DNA of 64,000 nt from Streptomyces sp. NBC_01016. Its GTDB lineage: Bacteria > Actinomycetota > Actinomycetes > Streptomycetales > Streptomycetaceae. Of this stretch, positions 40,797 to 49,593 are shown in pieces. The stretch covers positions 806,001 through 870,000 of the forward strand of contig NZ_JAPEOQ010000002.1 in assembly GCF_026341035.1 (NCBI RefSeq). The letters run 5' to 3'. The position numbers and the translations under genes were made by a program. Below the pieces are notes generated by a model. The model was given only the letters and a program-made list of their open reading frames with translations. It did not search any database and was not told where the DNA came from. The number at the start of each line of letters is the position of its first letter. Positions within the stretch are counted from its first letter, which is position 1.

Positions 40797-41351
40797 TCAG
40801 GCCGGTTCGATCTCCCGCAGCAGGCCCGTCTTCACGTCGAAGACAAAGCCGCGCACGTCGTCGGTGTGCAGCAGGAACGGGGAGGTGCGCACCTTCTGGA
40901 TGGACTGGCGCACGTCCTGGTCGACATTGCGGAAGCCCTCGACGGCCCAGGTGGGGCGCTGGCCGACCTCCATCTCCAGGTCGGTCCTGAAGTCCTCGGT
41001 CAGGCCTTCGAGGCCGCAGTTGCTGTGGTGGATGAGGACCACGCTGCGGGTGCCGAGCGCGCGCTGGCTGACGGTCAGGGAGCGGATCACGTCGTCGGTG
41101 ACGACGCCGCCCGCGTTGCGGATCGTGTGGCAGTCGCCGAGTTCGAGGCCGAGGGCGGCGTGCAGGTCGAGGCGGGCGTCCATGCACGCGACGATCGCGA
41201 CCTGCAGCACCGGGCGCGCGTCCATGCCCGGGTCGGAGAACGCCGCGGCGTACTGCCCGTTCGCTTCGACGAGGCGGTCGGTCACGCTGCCGTCGGCGGG
41301 TATGGCGCCTTCGGAGGGGGCTCCAGAGGGGAGGTGAGCAGAAGTCGTCAT
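40797..41351 (-). CDS. Beta-class carbonic anhydrase
   Basis: A 184-residue beta-carbonic anhydrase interconverting CO2 and bicarbonate. The zinc ligands are visible: Cys and Asp/Arg pair in VACMDARLDL near residue 55, and His/Cys in LIHHSNCGLEG near 108-111. NAGGVVTDDVIRSLTVSQ is the conserved core helix. The length fits the short Rv1284-like clade. The ATG at 41351 is preferred over upstream starts because the following sequence fits the family and no ribosome binding site favours a longer form. It is divergent from the dcw cluster. Confidence 0.9.
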   Translation of the reverse strand: MTTSAHLPSGAPSEGAIPADGSVTDRLVEANGQYAAAFSDPGMDARPVLQVAIVACMDARLDLHAALGLELGDCHTIRNAGGVVTDDVIRSLTVSQRALGTRSVVLIHHSNCGLEGLTEDFRTDLEMEVGQRPTWAVEGFRNVDQDVRQSIQKVRTSPFLLHTDDVRGFVFDVKTGLLREIEPA

Positions 41352-41794
41352 GACTATGACGGTAGCCGTCACGCCTGGTCCGGGCCCGCTGTGAGAGCGG
41401 ACAAAGAACGTCATTGAGCCTTGTTGTGAGCGAGCCCACAGCAGGGCCGCGACCTCGGCCGCTCGGGTGAATTCACCCGATTCGCGCGTCCGGGTCGTCG
41501 TGGCCGCGACGCGCAGTCCGCTTCATCGACCGGTTGATTGACCGGGGGGCACCGTGGACTAAAGTGACGCCGACCCCAGATAACCACGCAACGATGCAAC
41601 ACGGAGATCCCGGCACTGCCGCCCTGGCACCTGTCGGAACGCTCCCCGCGTGCGCGGCGCGTACGTACGGCTCGGCCTCCTCCCGCTCCGGTCGGCCGGC
41701 GTCACTTCCCCGGCGCCGACGGACCACTTCCCCTTCACGAGCGGGCGGGGACCCGGCAGTGCGTACGCCCCCACGCCGGACCTGAGAGGGACCC
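41352..41794. other. Divergent region before the dcw cluster, including a long rsmH leader
   Basis: This 443-base region has no ORF I can support. It contains a good rightward promoter at 41538-41565, after which a leader of about 220 bases runs to the TTG of rsmH. The leader includes potential stems such as GGCCGGCG with CGGCGCCG (41694-41720). No mraZ gene or MraZ-type GTGGG repeats are visible, although mraZ is the usual first gene of this cluster in other bacteria. Confidence 0.55.
41538..41565 (+). promoter_or_regulatory. Putative sigma-70/HrdB-type promoter of the dcw cluster
   Basis: TTGACC (41538-41543) and TAAAGT (41560-41565) are separated by 16 bases, a good match to the vegetative consensus TTGACN-16/18-TANNNT. 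Transcription would begin near 41572, some 220 bases before rsmH. It lies in the divergent region next to the carbonic anhydrase gene. Confidence 0.65.
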
Positions 41795-42751
41795 TTGAGC
41801 CAGCGACACGTTCCGGTCATGCTCCAACGCTGCTTGGACGTGTTGGCTCCGGCACTCGCCCAGCCGGGAGCGGCCGTCGTCGACTGCACGCTCGGCCTCG
41901 GCGGGCACAGCGAAGCGCTGCTCTCCACGTTCCCCTCCTGCCGCCTCGTCGCGCTCGACCGCGACAAGGAAGCGCTGCGGCTGTCCGGCGAGCGGCTCGC
42001 GCCCTTCGGCGACCGGGCCACCCTTGTGCACGCCGTCTACGACGAACTGCCCGAAGTCCTCGACCGGTTGGACATCCCGAAGGTGCAGGGCGTCCTGTTC
42101 GACCTCGGCGTCTCCTCCATGCAGCTCGACGAGGCCGACCGCGGTTTCGCGTACGCGCAGGACGCGCCGCTCGACATGCGCATGGACCAGTCGGCCGGGA
42201 TGAGCGCCGCCGAGGTGCTCAACACGTACCCGCCGGGTGAACTGGTGCGGATTCTCCGCCAGTACGGCGAGGAGAAGCAGGCCAAGCGCATTGTTTCGGC
42301 CATTGTGCGCGAGCGCGAGAAGGAGCCGTTCAGCAACAGCGCCCGGCTCGTCGAGCTGATCCGCGACTCCCTGCCGCAGGCCGCCAAGCGCACCGGCGGC
42401 AACCCGGCCAAGCGCACCTTCCAGGCCCTGCGCATCGAGGTCAACGGCGAACTGAGCGTGCTCGAGCGGGCGATCCCGGGGGCCGTGAAGTCGCTCGCGG
42501 TCGGCGGCCGGATCGCCGTCCTGTCGTACCACTCGCTCGAGGACCGCCTGGTCAAGCAGGTGTTCGCGGCCGGAGCCGGCAATACGGCGCCGCCCGGACT
42601 GCCCATCGTCCCCGAGCAGTACCAGCCCCGGCTCACGCTGCTCACGCGTGGCGCCGAACTCCCCACGGAGGAAGAGGTCGCGGAGAACCGCCGCGCCGCT
42701 CCGGCACGGCTGCGGGGTGCGCAGCGCATCCGCGAGGATGTCGAGGGGTGA
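41795..42751 (+). CDS. rsmH: 16S rRNA (cytosine-1402-N4) methyltransferase
   Basis: A 318-residue MraW/RsmH protein that methylates N4 of C1402 in 16S rRNA and marks the start of the dcw cluster. Visible motifs: HVPVMLQRCLD at the N-terminus, SAM motif DCTLGLGGHSEALL near 34, LVALDRDKEAL, FDLGVSSMQLDEADRGFAY, KRTFQALRIEVNGEL, and GGRIAVLSYHSLEDRLVK. The TTG at 41795 has GAGAGGGA 5 bases upstream; no ATG fits the conserved N-terminus. ftsL follows after 36 bases. Confidence 0.95.
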   Translation: MSQRHVPVMLQRCLDVLAPALAQPGAAVVDCTLGLGGHSEALLSTFPSCRLVALDRDKEALRLSGERLAPFGDRATLVHAVYDELPEVLDRLDIPKVQGVLFDLGVSSMQLDEADRGFAYAQDAPLDMRMDQSAGMSAAEVLNTYPPGELVRILRQYGEEKQAKRIVSAIVREREKEPFSNSARLVELIRDSLPQAAKRTGGNPAKRTFQALRIEVNGELSVLERAIPGAVKSLAVGGRIAVLSYHSLEDRLVKQVFAAGAGNTAPPGLPIVPEQYQPRLTLLTRGAELPTEEEVAENRRAAPARLRGAQRIREDVEG

Positions 42752-42787
42752 CGGCCGAGTGACGTACGCGCGCGTGGAGGGGTGGTC

Positions 42788-43348
42788 ATGAGCGCCAGCA
42801 GTGGCTCGAAAGGTTCGCTGCGCGGCAGGGCCGCCCGCCTTGCGCGGCTGCTCCCGCTCGGCCCGTCCGGCGGCACGCAAGCCGCACGCACCCCGTTCGT
42901 CCTCCTCGTCGTGCTGCTCCTCGGCGGCGGGCTGATCACGCTCCTGATGCTGAACTCCTCGCTCAACGAGGGCTCGTTCCAGCTCACCAAGCTCAAGAAG
43001 CAGACCACCGAGCTCACCGACGACGAGCAGGAACTCCAGCGCGACGTCGACTCCTACTCGGCGCCCGACGCCCTGCTGCGGCGCGCCCGCGGGCTCGGCA
43101 TGGTGCCTGGCGGGGACCCCGTGTTCCTTGAGCCGAACGGCACCGTCAAGGGCAGGCCGAGCCCTGCGGCCGGGCCGCCCGCCCCGCCCCGCGTCGAGCC
43201 GACGAAGGCGCCGGTGGCCGCAAGCGCGAGTGCCTCGCCCTCCACGAGCCCGTCCCCATCGGCCAGCACCTCTCCTTCCGCCAGTCCGTCCGAGTCGGCG
43301 AGTCCGAACTCCTCGGTCGAGCCTTCCCCTTCGAGCACCGGCAGGTGA
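42788..43348 (+). CDS. ftsL: Cell division protein FtsL
   Basis: A 186-residue bitopic divisome protein. The cytoplasmic basic N-terminus (1-35) is followed by one membrane helix (about 38-58: FVLLVVLLLGGGLITLLML) and a short coiled coil of septum-initiator type (LKKQTTELTDDEQELQRDVDSYSAPDALLRRARGLGMVPGGDPVFL). An unusually long Ser/Pro/Ala low-complexity tail completes the protein; the tail is typical of streptomycetes. FtsL pairs with DivIC/FtsB and recruits FtsW-FtsI at the sporulation septum. ATG at 42788 has GGAGGGG nearby; a GTG two codons earlier is possible. Confidence 0.92.
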   Translation: MSASSGSKGSLRGRAARLARLLPLGPSGGTQAARTPFVLLVVLLLGGGLITLLMLNSSLNEGSFQLTKLKKQTTELTDDEQELQRDVDSYSAPDALLRRARGLGMVPGGDPVFLEPNGTVKGRPSPAAGPPAPPRVEPTKAPVAASASASPSTSPSPSASTSPSASPSESASPNSSVEPSPSSTGR

Positions 43349-43352
43349 CGCC

Positions 43353-45377
43353 ATGACCGACAGGGAGCCCCCGCGCCGCCGCGTGCCAGGACCCGCGCGC
43401 CCGCCGCGCACCGGACGGCCCGCGCCCAAGCCCGCGCCGAAGGGGGCGGCCAAGCGCACCGCCAGGCCCGCGCCGAAGGCCGGGTCCAAGGCCGCGCAGC
43501 AGGGCCGCCCGGCCGCGCGCCGCCCGCGCCCCGCCCCGCCGAAGCCGAAGGCGCCCTCCAGGCTCCGTCTGGGCAGCCCCAGGCCGCGCCTGCGCATGGT
43601 GAGCCTGGGTCTCACGCTGGTCCTGATGGTCTTCGTCGTCCGCCTCTTCCAGGTGCAGGGCGTGGACGCCAGCGCGTACGCGGCGAAGGCCTCGCTGAAC
43701 CGGTACGTCAGCCACTCCATCGCCGCCGAGCGCGGCGGCATCACGGACCGCAGCGGCGTCGAGCTCGCCGCGAGCGTGGACGCGTACGACATCACCGCCG
43801 ACCCGACGCTCTTCACGAAGAAGGCCACCAAGGTCGACGACGCGCCGGAGCAGGCGGCGGCGCTCCTGTCGCCGATCATCGGGGTCGACGCGGCCGAGCT
43901 GACCAAGAAGCTGAAGACGAAGAACACGCGGTACGTGCGGCTCGCCCCGCGGCAGACGCCGCAGGTCTGGAAGCAGATCAAGGACCTCAGGACCACGCTG
44001 AACGAGAAGGCGAACGCCGCGGGCCGCGAGGCGAGCGTGCTCTCCGGCGTGGTCGCCGATCCCAGCAGCAAGCGCGTCTACCCGAACGGCGACCTCGCCG
44101 CGGGCGTCCTCGGCTGGGTCAACGCCGACGGCAAGGGCGGCGGCGGCGTGGAGCAGCAGCTCGACAAGGAGCTCGCGGGCAAGGCCGGAAAGATCCGCTA
44201 CGCCCAGTCCGGCGGCCAGCAGGTGCCGACCGCGGGCAGCACCGAAAAGCCCGCGGTCCCCGGCTCGAACGTCGAGCTGACCATCGACCGAGACATCCAG
44301 TGGGCCGCGCAGAACGCGATCGACGAGCAGGTCAAGGAGTCGAAGGCGGACCGCGGCTACGTGATAGTGCAGGACACCAAGACCGGTGAGGTCCTGGCCA
44401 TGGCGAACGCGCCGGGCTTCGACCCGAACGACCTGGCGGACGCGAAGGCCTCGGCCCTCGGCAACGCCGCGCTCCAGGACGCGTACGAGCCGGGCTCCAC
44501 CGCCAAGGTCATGTCGATGGCGGCCGTCCTCGAGGAGAACGCGGCCACGCCGGGGACCCATGTCACCGTGCCCAACCGGCTGCACCGCGGCGACCGGCTC
44601 TTCCAGGACGACGTCGACCACCCGACCTGGCACCTCACGCTCAACGGCGTGCTCGCCAAGTCCAGCAACATCGGCACCATCCTGGCGACGGGCCAGCTCG
44701 GCAAGACGCAGCCGGCGGCCAACAAGACGCTCTACTCGTACCTGCGGAAGTTCGGCATCGGCAGGGAGAGCGGCCTCGGCACCCCCGGTGAGACGTCCGG
44801 CATCCTCGCGCCCGCCGACAAGTGGTCGACCTCGCAGCAGTACACGATCCCGTTCGGCCAGGGCTTCTCGATCAACGCGATGCAGGCCGCCTCCGTGTAC
44901 TCGACCATCGCCAACGACGGCGTACGGGTCGAGCCGAGCCTCGTCCGCGGCACCAAGGGCCCCGACGGGCGGTTCACGCCCGCGGCGAAGCCCAAGGAGA
45001 CCCGCGTCGTCAGCAAGAAGACGGCGAAGACCGTCGCGCAGATGCTGGAGTCCGTGGTCGACGACGAAGAGGGCACGGGTGCGAAGGCGCGCATCCCGGG
45101 CTACCGCGTCGCGGGCAAGACGGGCACGGCCAACCGCGTGGATCCGGCCACCGGCCGCTACAAGGGCTACACGTCGTCGTTCGCCGGCTTCGCGCCCGCC
45201 GACAAGCCGCGCGTCACGGTCTACTGCGCGATCCAGAACGCCACCAAGGGCGGCTACTTCGGCGGCCAGATCTGTGGCCCGATCTACAAGAAGGTCATGG
45301 AGTTCGCCCTGAAGTCGCTTCAGGCCCCGCCCACGGGCAACAAGCCGGCCCGGCTGCCCGTGACGTTCGAGCCCTGA
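43353..45377 (+). CDS. ftsI: Septal penicillin-binding protein (peptidoglycan transpeptidase)
   Basis: A 674-residue class B penicillin-binding protein (PBP3-type) that crosslinks septal peptidoglycan. The Pro/Lys/Arg-rich N-terminus (1-80) is unusually long. A membrane anchor spans about 82-102, the pedestal domain reaches about 300, and the transpeptidase domain follows with Ser382-Thr-Ala-Lys385, Ser437-Ser-Asn439 and Lys589-Thr-Gly591. All three catalytic motifs are intact. It starts four bases after ftsL. The gap of 190 bases after it, with a TACGCT -10-like hexamer near 45513, may hold an internal promoter for murE. Confidence 0.95.
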   Translation: MTDREPPRRRVPGPARPPRTGRPAPKPAPKGAAKRTARPAPKAGSKAAQQGRPAARRPRPAPPKPKAPSRLRLGSPRPRLRMVSLGLTLVLMVFVVRLFQVQGVDASAYAAKASLNRYVSHSIAAERGGITDRSGVELAASVDAYDITADPTLFTKKATKVDDAPEQAAALLSPIIGVDAAELTKKLKTKNTRYVRLAPRQTPQVWKQIKDLRTTLNEKANAAGREASVLSGVVADPSSKRVYPNGDLAAGVLGWVNADGKGGGGVEQQLDKELAGKAGKIRYAQSGGQQVPTAGSTEKPAVPGSNVELTIDRDIQWAAQNAIDEQVKESKADRGYVIVQDTKTGEVLAMANAPGFDPNDLADAKASALGNAALQDAYEPGSTAKVMSMAAVLEENAATPGTHVTVPNRLHRGDRLFQDDVDHPTWHLTLNGVLAKSSNIGTILATGQLGKTQPAANKTLYSYLRKFGIGRESGLGTPGETSGILAPADKWSTSQQYTIPFGQGFSINAMQAASVYSTIANDGVRVEPSLVRGTKGPDGRFTPAAKPKETRVVSKKTAKTVAQMLESVVDDEEGTGAKARIPGYRVAGKTGTANRVDPATGRYKGYTSSFAGFAPADKPRVTVYCAIQNATKGGYFGGQICGPIYKKVMEFALKSLQAPPTGNKPARLPVTFEP

Positions 45378-45567
45378 CGCATTCCAGCCAGGACGGGCCG
45401 TGACCATGATCACTTACTAGCCGTGAGGGCGCCGTGACTGCCATCACCTCCGATCCGGGGAACCGCCCCGCGCCACGCCCCTCGCTTCGCCCGGCGGGGG
45501 GTGGGCCCGGTACGCTCACGCCGTGCCACACGCTGATCAGTCCCAAACCACCCAGAAGGGCGCACCC

Positions 45568-47115
45568 GTGACATACCCCGGGCCGCCGCGACCGGCTGAG
45601 GTCTCCGCCACATCCCTCGCGGAACTCGCCGATCAACTGGGTGTCTCCACGCCCAGGGCCGTAGCAGAGATCACCGGCATCACCCATGACTCCCGTGCGG
45701 TGCGCCCCGGCGATCTGTACGCCGCGCTGCCCGGAGCCCGCGCGCACGGCGCCGACTTCGCCGCGCAGGCCGCCTCGCTCGGCGCCGTCGCGGCGCTGAC
45801 CGACCCGGCCGGCTGGGAGCGCGTCTCCGAGGCCGGCCTGGTGCCGCTCGTCGTGGACAACCCGCGCAGCCGGATGGGCGAGCTGGCCGCCACGATCTAC
45901 GGCCACCCCGGCAAGGACCTGCTCCAGATCGGCATCACCGGTACTTCGGGCAAGACCACCACCGCGTATCTCATCGAGGGCGGTCTCAAGACGGTCCGCA
46001 GCACCGGCCTCATCGGCACGGTCGAGATGCGGATCGGCGACGAGCGGATCAAGTCCGAGCGCACCACTCCGGAAGCCACCGATCTCCAGGCGCTGTTCGC
46101 GGTCATGCGTGAGCGCGGCACCGACGCCGTCGCCATGGAGGTCTCCAGCCACGCCCTCGTGCTGGGCCGGGTGGACGGCTGCGTCTTCGACGTGGCGGTC
46201 TTCAACAACCTGAGCCCGGAGCACATGGAGTTCCACTCCGACATGGAGGACTACTTCCAGGCGAAGGCGAAGCTGTTCACGCGGGCCCGCAGCAAACAGG
46301 GCGTCGTGAACTTCGACGACGAGTACGGGCGCCGGCTCATCGACGAGTCCGAGGTCCCGGTCGTCTCCTTCTCCGCCGAGGGCCACCCGGACGCCGACTG
46401 GCGCGCCGAGGACGTCGAAGTCGGCCCCTTCGACTCGACGTTGACCGTCGTCGGCCCCAAGGGCGAGCGGATCACCGCCAAGGCGCCGCTGGCGGGCCCC
46501 TTCAACGTCGCGAACACCCTCGCCGCGATCGTCACCCTCGCCGTCGCCGGGATCGACCCGCAGACCGCGGCCGACGGCGTCGCCGCCGTACCCGGCGTGC
46601 CCGGCCGCCTGGAGCGCGTGGAGGCCGGCCAGAAGTACCTCGCCGTCGTCGACTACGCGCACAAGACCGACGCCGTGGAGTCCGTCCTTCGGGCGCTGCG
46701 CAAGGTCACAGAGAACAAGCTGCACATCGTGCTCGGCTGCGGCGGCGACCGCGACAAGACCAAGCGGATGCCGATGGGCGCGGCCGCGGCGCGATTCGCC
46801 GACACGGCCATCCTCACCGCCGACAACCCGCGCTCCGAGGACCCCCTCGCGATCCTCGCCACGATGCTCGCGGGCGCCGCCGACGTGCCGGCCCACGAGC
46901 GGGGCGACGTCGCCGTGTTCGAGGACCGGGCCGCCGCCATCGCCGCCGCCGTGGCGCGCGCCGAGCCCGGCGACACGGTGCTCATCGCGGGCAAGGGCCA
47001 CGAGCAGGGCCAGGACATCGCCGGTGTGGTCCGCCCGTTCGACGACCGCAAGGTGCTCCGCGCGTCCATCGAGGCGGCCGCAGCCACCGTCGACCACCAG
47101 AAAACCCAGGGATGA
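45568..47115 (+). CDS. murE: UDP-MurNAc-tripeptide synthetase (diaminopimelate-adding)
   Basis: A 515-residue Mur ligase adding diaminopimelate (LL-DAP in streptomycetes) to UDP-MurNAc-L-Ala-D-Glu. The three domains are in order: N-terminal UDP-binding region with ITHDSRAVRPGDLYAALPGARAHG, central ATPase with GITGTSGKTTT near 130 and MEVSSHALVLGRV, and C-terminal domain with the DAP-specificity motif ADNPRSEDP (DNPR type). GTG at 45568 has AAGGGC upstream and matches relatives (recalled). A GTG at 45523, 15 codons earlier, sits 7 bases after TACGCT and could give a longer leaderless form. Confidence 0.94.
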   Translation: MTYPGPPRPAEVSATSLAELADQLGVSTPRAVAEITGITHDSRAVRPGDLYAALPGARAHGADFAAQAASLGAVAALTDPAGWERVSEAGLVPLVVDNPRSRMGELAATIYGHPGKDLLQIGITGTSGKTTTAYLIEGGLKTVRSTGLIGTVEMRIGDERIKSERTTPEATDLQALFAVMRERGTDAVAMEVSSHALVLGRVDGCVFDVAVFNNLSPEHMEFHSDMEDYFQAKAKLFTRARSKQGVVNFDDEYGRRLIDESEVPVVSFSAEGHPDADWRAEDVEVGPFDSTLTVVGPKGERITAKAPLAGPFNVANTLAAIVTLAVAGIDPQTAADGVAAVPGVPGRLERVEAGQKYLAVVDYAHKTDAVESVLRALRKVTENKLHIVLGCGGDRDKTKRMPMGAAAARFADTAILTADNPRSEDPLAILATMLAGAADVPAHERGDVAVFEDRAAAIAAAVARAEPGDTVLIAGKGHEQGQDIAGVVRPFDDRKVLRASIEAAAATVDHQKTQG

Positions 47116-47119
47116 AGTT

Positions 47120-48520
47120 GTGATCGCCCTCTCCCTCGCCGAGATCGCCTCAGCCGTCGGCGGGCAGACGTACGACATACCGGACCCGCAGGTCCGGGTC
47201 ACCGGGCCGGTCGTCATCGACTCGCGCAAGGTCGAGCCGGGAAGCCTGTTCGCCGCCTTCGTGGGCGAGCGGGTCGACGGCCACGACTACGCGCGCGAGG
47301 TCGTCGACAAGGGAGCCGTCGCCGTGCTGGCGTCGCGCCCGGTCGGTGCCCCCGCCATCGTCGTCGACGACGTCCAGGCGGCGCTCGGTGCGCTCGCCCG
47401 GCACGTGGTCGCCCGCCTCGGCGCCACCCTTGTGGGCCTCACCGGCTCGGCCGGCAAGACCAGCACCAAGGACCTGATCGCCCAGGTACTGCGCCGCAAG
47501 GCCGACACGGTCTTCACGCCCGGCTCGTTCAACAACGAGATCGGACTGCCGCTGACCGCACTCACCGCCACCGACGAGACGCAGTTCCTCGTCCTGGAGA
47601 TGGGCGCCCGCGGCATCGGCCACATCACGTACCTGACGGGCCTTACGCCCCCGAAGGTCGGAGTCGTCCTGAACGTCGGGACCGCGCACATCGGCGAGTT
47701 CGGCGGCCGCGAGCAGATCGCGGTGGCGAAGGGCGAGCTGGTGGAGTCCCTTCCCGCCGACGGCACCGCGATCCTCAACGCGGACGACCCGCTGGTGCGC
47801 GCCATGGCCTCGCGCACGAAGGCGAAGGTGCTGTTCTTCGGAGAGGCCGCCGGCGCCGACGTACGCGCCGAGAATGTCCGGCTCACGGAGACCGGACAGC
47901 CCGCCTTTAGCCTGCACACACCCTCCGGGTGCAGCGACGTGACCTTGCGCCTGTACGGTGAGCACCACGTGTCGAACGCGCTCGCCGCGGCCGCCGTCGC
48001 CCATGACCTTGGCATGTCCGTGGAGGAGATCGCCCTCGCGCTCTCCGAGGCGGGCAACCTGTCCCGCTGGCGGATGGAGGTCACCGAGCGCTCGGACGGC
48101 GTCACGATCGTCAACGACGCCTACAACGCGAACCCCGAGTCCATGCGAGCGGCGCTGCGCGCGCTGGTGGCCATGGGCAGGGGGCGCCGGACGTGGGCGG
48201 TGCTCGGGCAGATGGCCGAGCTCGGCGACGAGTCGCTGACCGAGCACGACGCCGTCGGACGGCTCGCCGTCCGGCTCAACGTCAGCAAGCTCGTTGCAGT
48301 CGGGGGCAGGGAAGCGTCCTGGATGCAACTGGGCGCCTATAACGAGGGTTCGTGGGGTGAGGAGTCGGTGCACGTGTCCGACGCACAGGCGGCGATCGAC
48401 CTGCTGCGCAGCGAGCTGCGCCCGGGAGATGTCGTGCTCGTGAAGGCATCCAGGTCGGTGGGTCTGGAGAGCGTGGCACAGGCGCTGCTCGCGGACGTGC
48501 AGGGTGGGGTTGATGCCTGA
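47120..48520 (+). CDS. murF: UDP-MurNAc-tripeptide D-alanyl-D-alanine ligase
   Basis: A 466-residue Mur ligase that adds the D-Ala-D-Ala dipeptide to complete UDP-MurNAc-pentapeptide. Features: substrate domain VIDSRKVEPGSLFAAFVGERVDGHDYA, P-loop GLTGSAGKTSTKDLIA near 111, EMGARGIGHI, NVGTAHIGEFGG, and C-terminal NDAYNANPESMRAAL. The GTG at 47120 begins four bases after the murE stop. The stop overlaps the mraY start by one base (TGATG). It acts in the cytoplasm and its product feeds MraY, encoded next. Confidence 0.94.
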   Translation: MIALSLAEIASAVGGQTYDIPDPQVRVTGPVVIDSRKVEPGSLFAAFVGERVDGHDYAREVVDKGAVAVLASRPVGAPAIVVDDVQAALGALARHVVARLGATLVGLTGSAGKTSTKDLIAQVLRRKADTVFTPGSFNNEIGLPLTALTATDETQFLVLEMGARGIGHITYLTGLTPPKVGVVLNVGTAHIGEFGGREQIAVAKGELVESLPADGTAILNADDPLVRAMASRTKAKVLFFGEAAGADVRAENVRLTETGQPAFSLHTPSGCSDVTLRLYGEHHVSNALAAAAVAHDLGMSVEEIALALSEAGNLSRWRMEVTERSDGVTIVNDAYNANPESMRAALRALVAMGRGRRTWAVLGQMAELGDESLTEHDAVGRLAVRLNVSKLVAVGGREASWMQLGAYNEGSWGEESVHVSDAQAAIDLLRSELRPGDVVLVKASRSVGLESVAQALLADVQGGVDA

Positions 48521-49593
48521 TGATGAAGCAGATCCTGTTCGCGGGCGTCATCGGTCTCTTCCTGACGCTTGCCGGAACGCCGCTGCTGATCAAGCTCCTT
48601 GCGCGCAAGGGCTACGGCCAGTTCATCCGTGACGACGGCCCGCGCGAGCACCACAGCAAGCGCGGCACGCCGACCATGGGTGGTATCGCCTTCATTCTGG
48701 CGACCCTCATCGCGTACTTCCTCAGCAAGCTGATCACCGGTGCCGCGCCGACCCTGTCGGGTCTGCTCGTGCTCGGCCTGATGGCGGGCATGGGTCTCGT
48801 CGGCTTCCTCGACGACTACATCAAGATCGTCAAGCGGCGTTCGCTCGGCCTCAGAGCCAAGGCCAAGATGGCCGGACAGCTGATCGTCGGTATCGCCTTC
48901 GCGGTGATCTCACTCCAGTTCGCGGATGTGCGCGGCAATACGCCCGCATCCACCAAGCTCTCCTTCGTGGAGGACTTCGGCTGGTCGATCGGCCCGGTCC
49001 TGTTCGTGGTCTGGGCGCTGTTCATGATCCTCGCGATGTCGAACGGCGTGAACCTGACGGACGGCCTCGACGGCCTCGCCACCGGCGCCTCCGTGATGGT
49101 CTTCGGTGCGTACACCTTCATCGGTGTCTGGCAGTTCCAGGAGTCCTGCGCCAACGCGCAGACCCTCACCAACCCAGGTGCGTGTTTCGAGGTCAGAGAC
49201 CCACTCGACCTGGCGGTGGTCGCATCGGCCTTGATGGGCGCCTGTTTCGGCTTCCTGTGGTGGAACACCTCGCCCGCCAAGATCTTCATGGGTGACACGG
49301 GCTCGCTGGCCCTCGGCGGCGCCCTCGCGGGCCTCGCCATCTGCTCCCGCACGGAGCTCCTGATCGCGCTCCTGGGTGGCCTGTTCGTCCTGATCACCAT
49401 GTCCGTCGTGATCCAGGTCGGCTCCTTCAAGATGACCGGCAAGCGCGTCTTCAAGATGGCGCCACTCCAGCACCACTTCGAACTCAAGGGGTGGTCCGAA
49501 GTCCTTGTGGTGGTCCGGTTCTGGATCATCCAGGGCATGTGCGTGATCGTCGGACTCGGCCTCTTCTACGCAGGATGGGCAGCCAAGAAGTGA
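48520..49593 (+). CDS. mraY: Phospho-MurNAc-pentapeptide translocase
   Basis: A 357-residue polytopic membrane enzyme making lipid I from UDP-MurNAc-pentapeptide and undecaprenyl phosphate. About ten membrane helices are evident. Catalytic and UDP-binding motifs: GTPTMGGIAFI near 46, GFLDDYIKIVKRRSLGLRAKAKM (the Asp-Asp pair) near 92, NLTDGLDGLATG near 180, MGDTGSLALGG near 257 and PLQHHFELKGWSE near 318. Starts ATGATG; the first ATG shares a base with the murF stop. Its own stop overlaps the murD start by four bases, so the Mur block is tightly coupled. Confidence 0.96.
   Translation: MMKQILFAGVIGLFLTLAGTPLLIKLLARKGYGQFIRDDGPREHHSKRGTPTMGGIAFILATLIAYFLSKLITGAAPTLSGLLVLGLMAGMGLVGFLDDYIKIVKRRSLGLRAKAKMAGQLIVGIAFAVISLQFADVRGNTPASTKLSFVEDFGWSIGPVLFVVWALFMILAMSNGVNLTDGLDGLATGASVMVFGAYTFIGVWQFQESCANAQTLTNPGACFEVRDPLDLAVVASALMGACFGFLWWNTSPAKIFMGDTGSLALGGALAGLAICSRTELLIALLGGLFVLITMSVVIQVGSFKMTGKRVFKMAPLQHHFELKGWSEVLVVVRFWIIQGMCVIVGLGLFYAGWAAKK

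Noticed and set aside
41534..41785. A possible 83-codon gene in the rsmH leader
   Set aside because: It begins inside the predicted promoter, lacks a ribosome binding site and has a random-looking Pro/Arg/Ser-rich translation.
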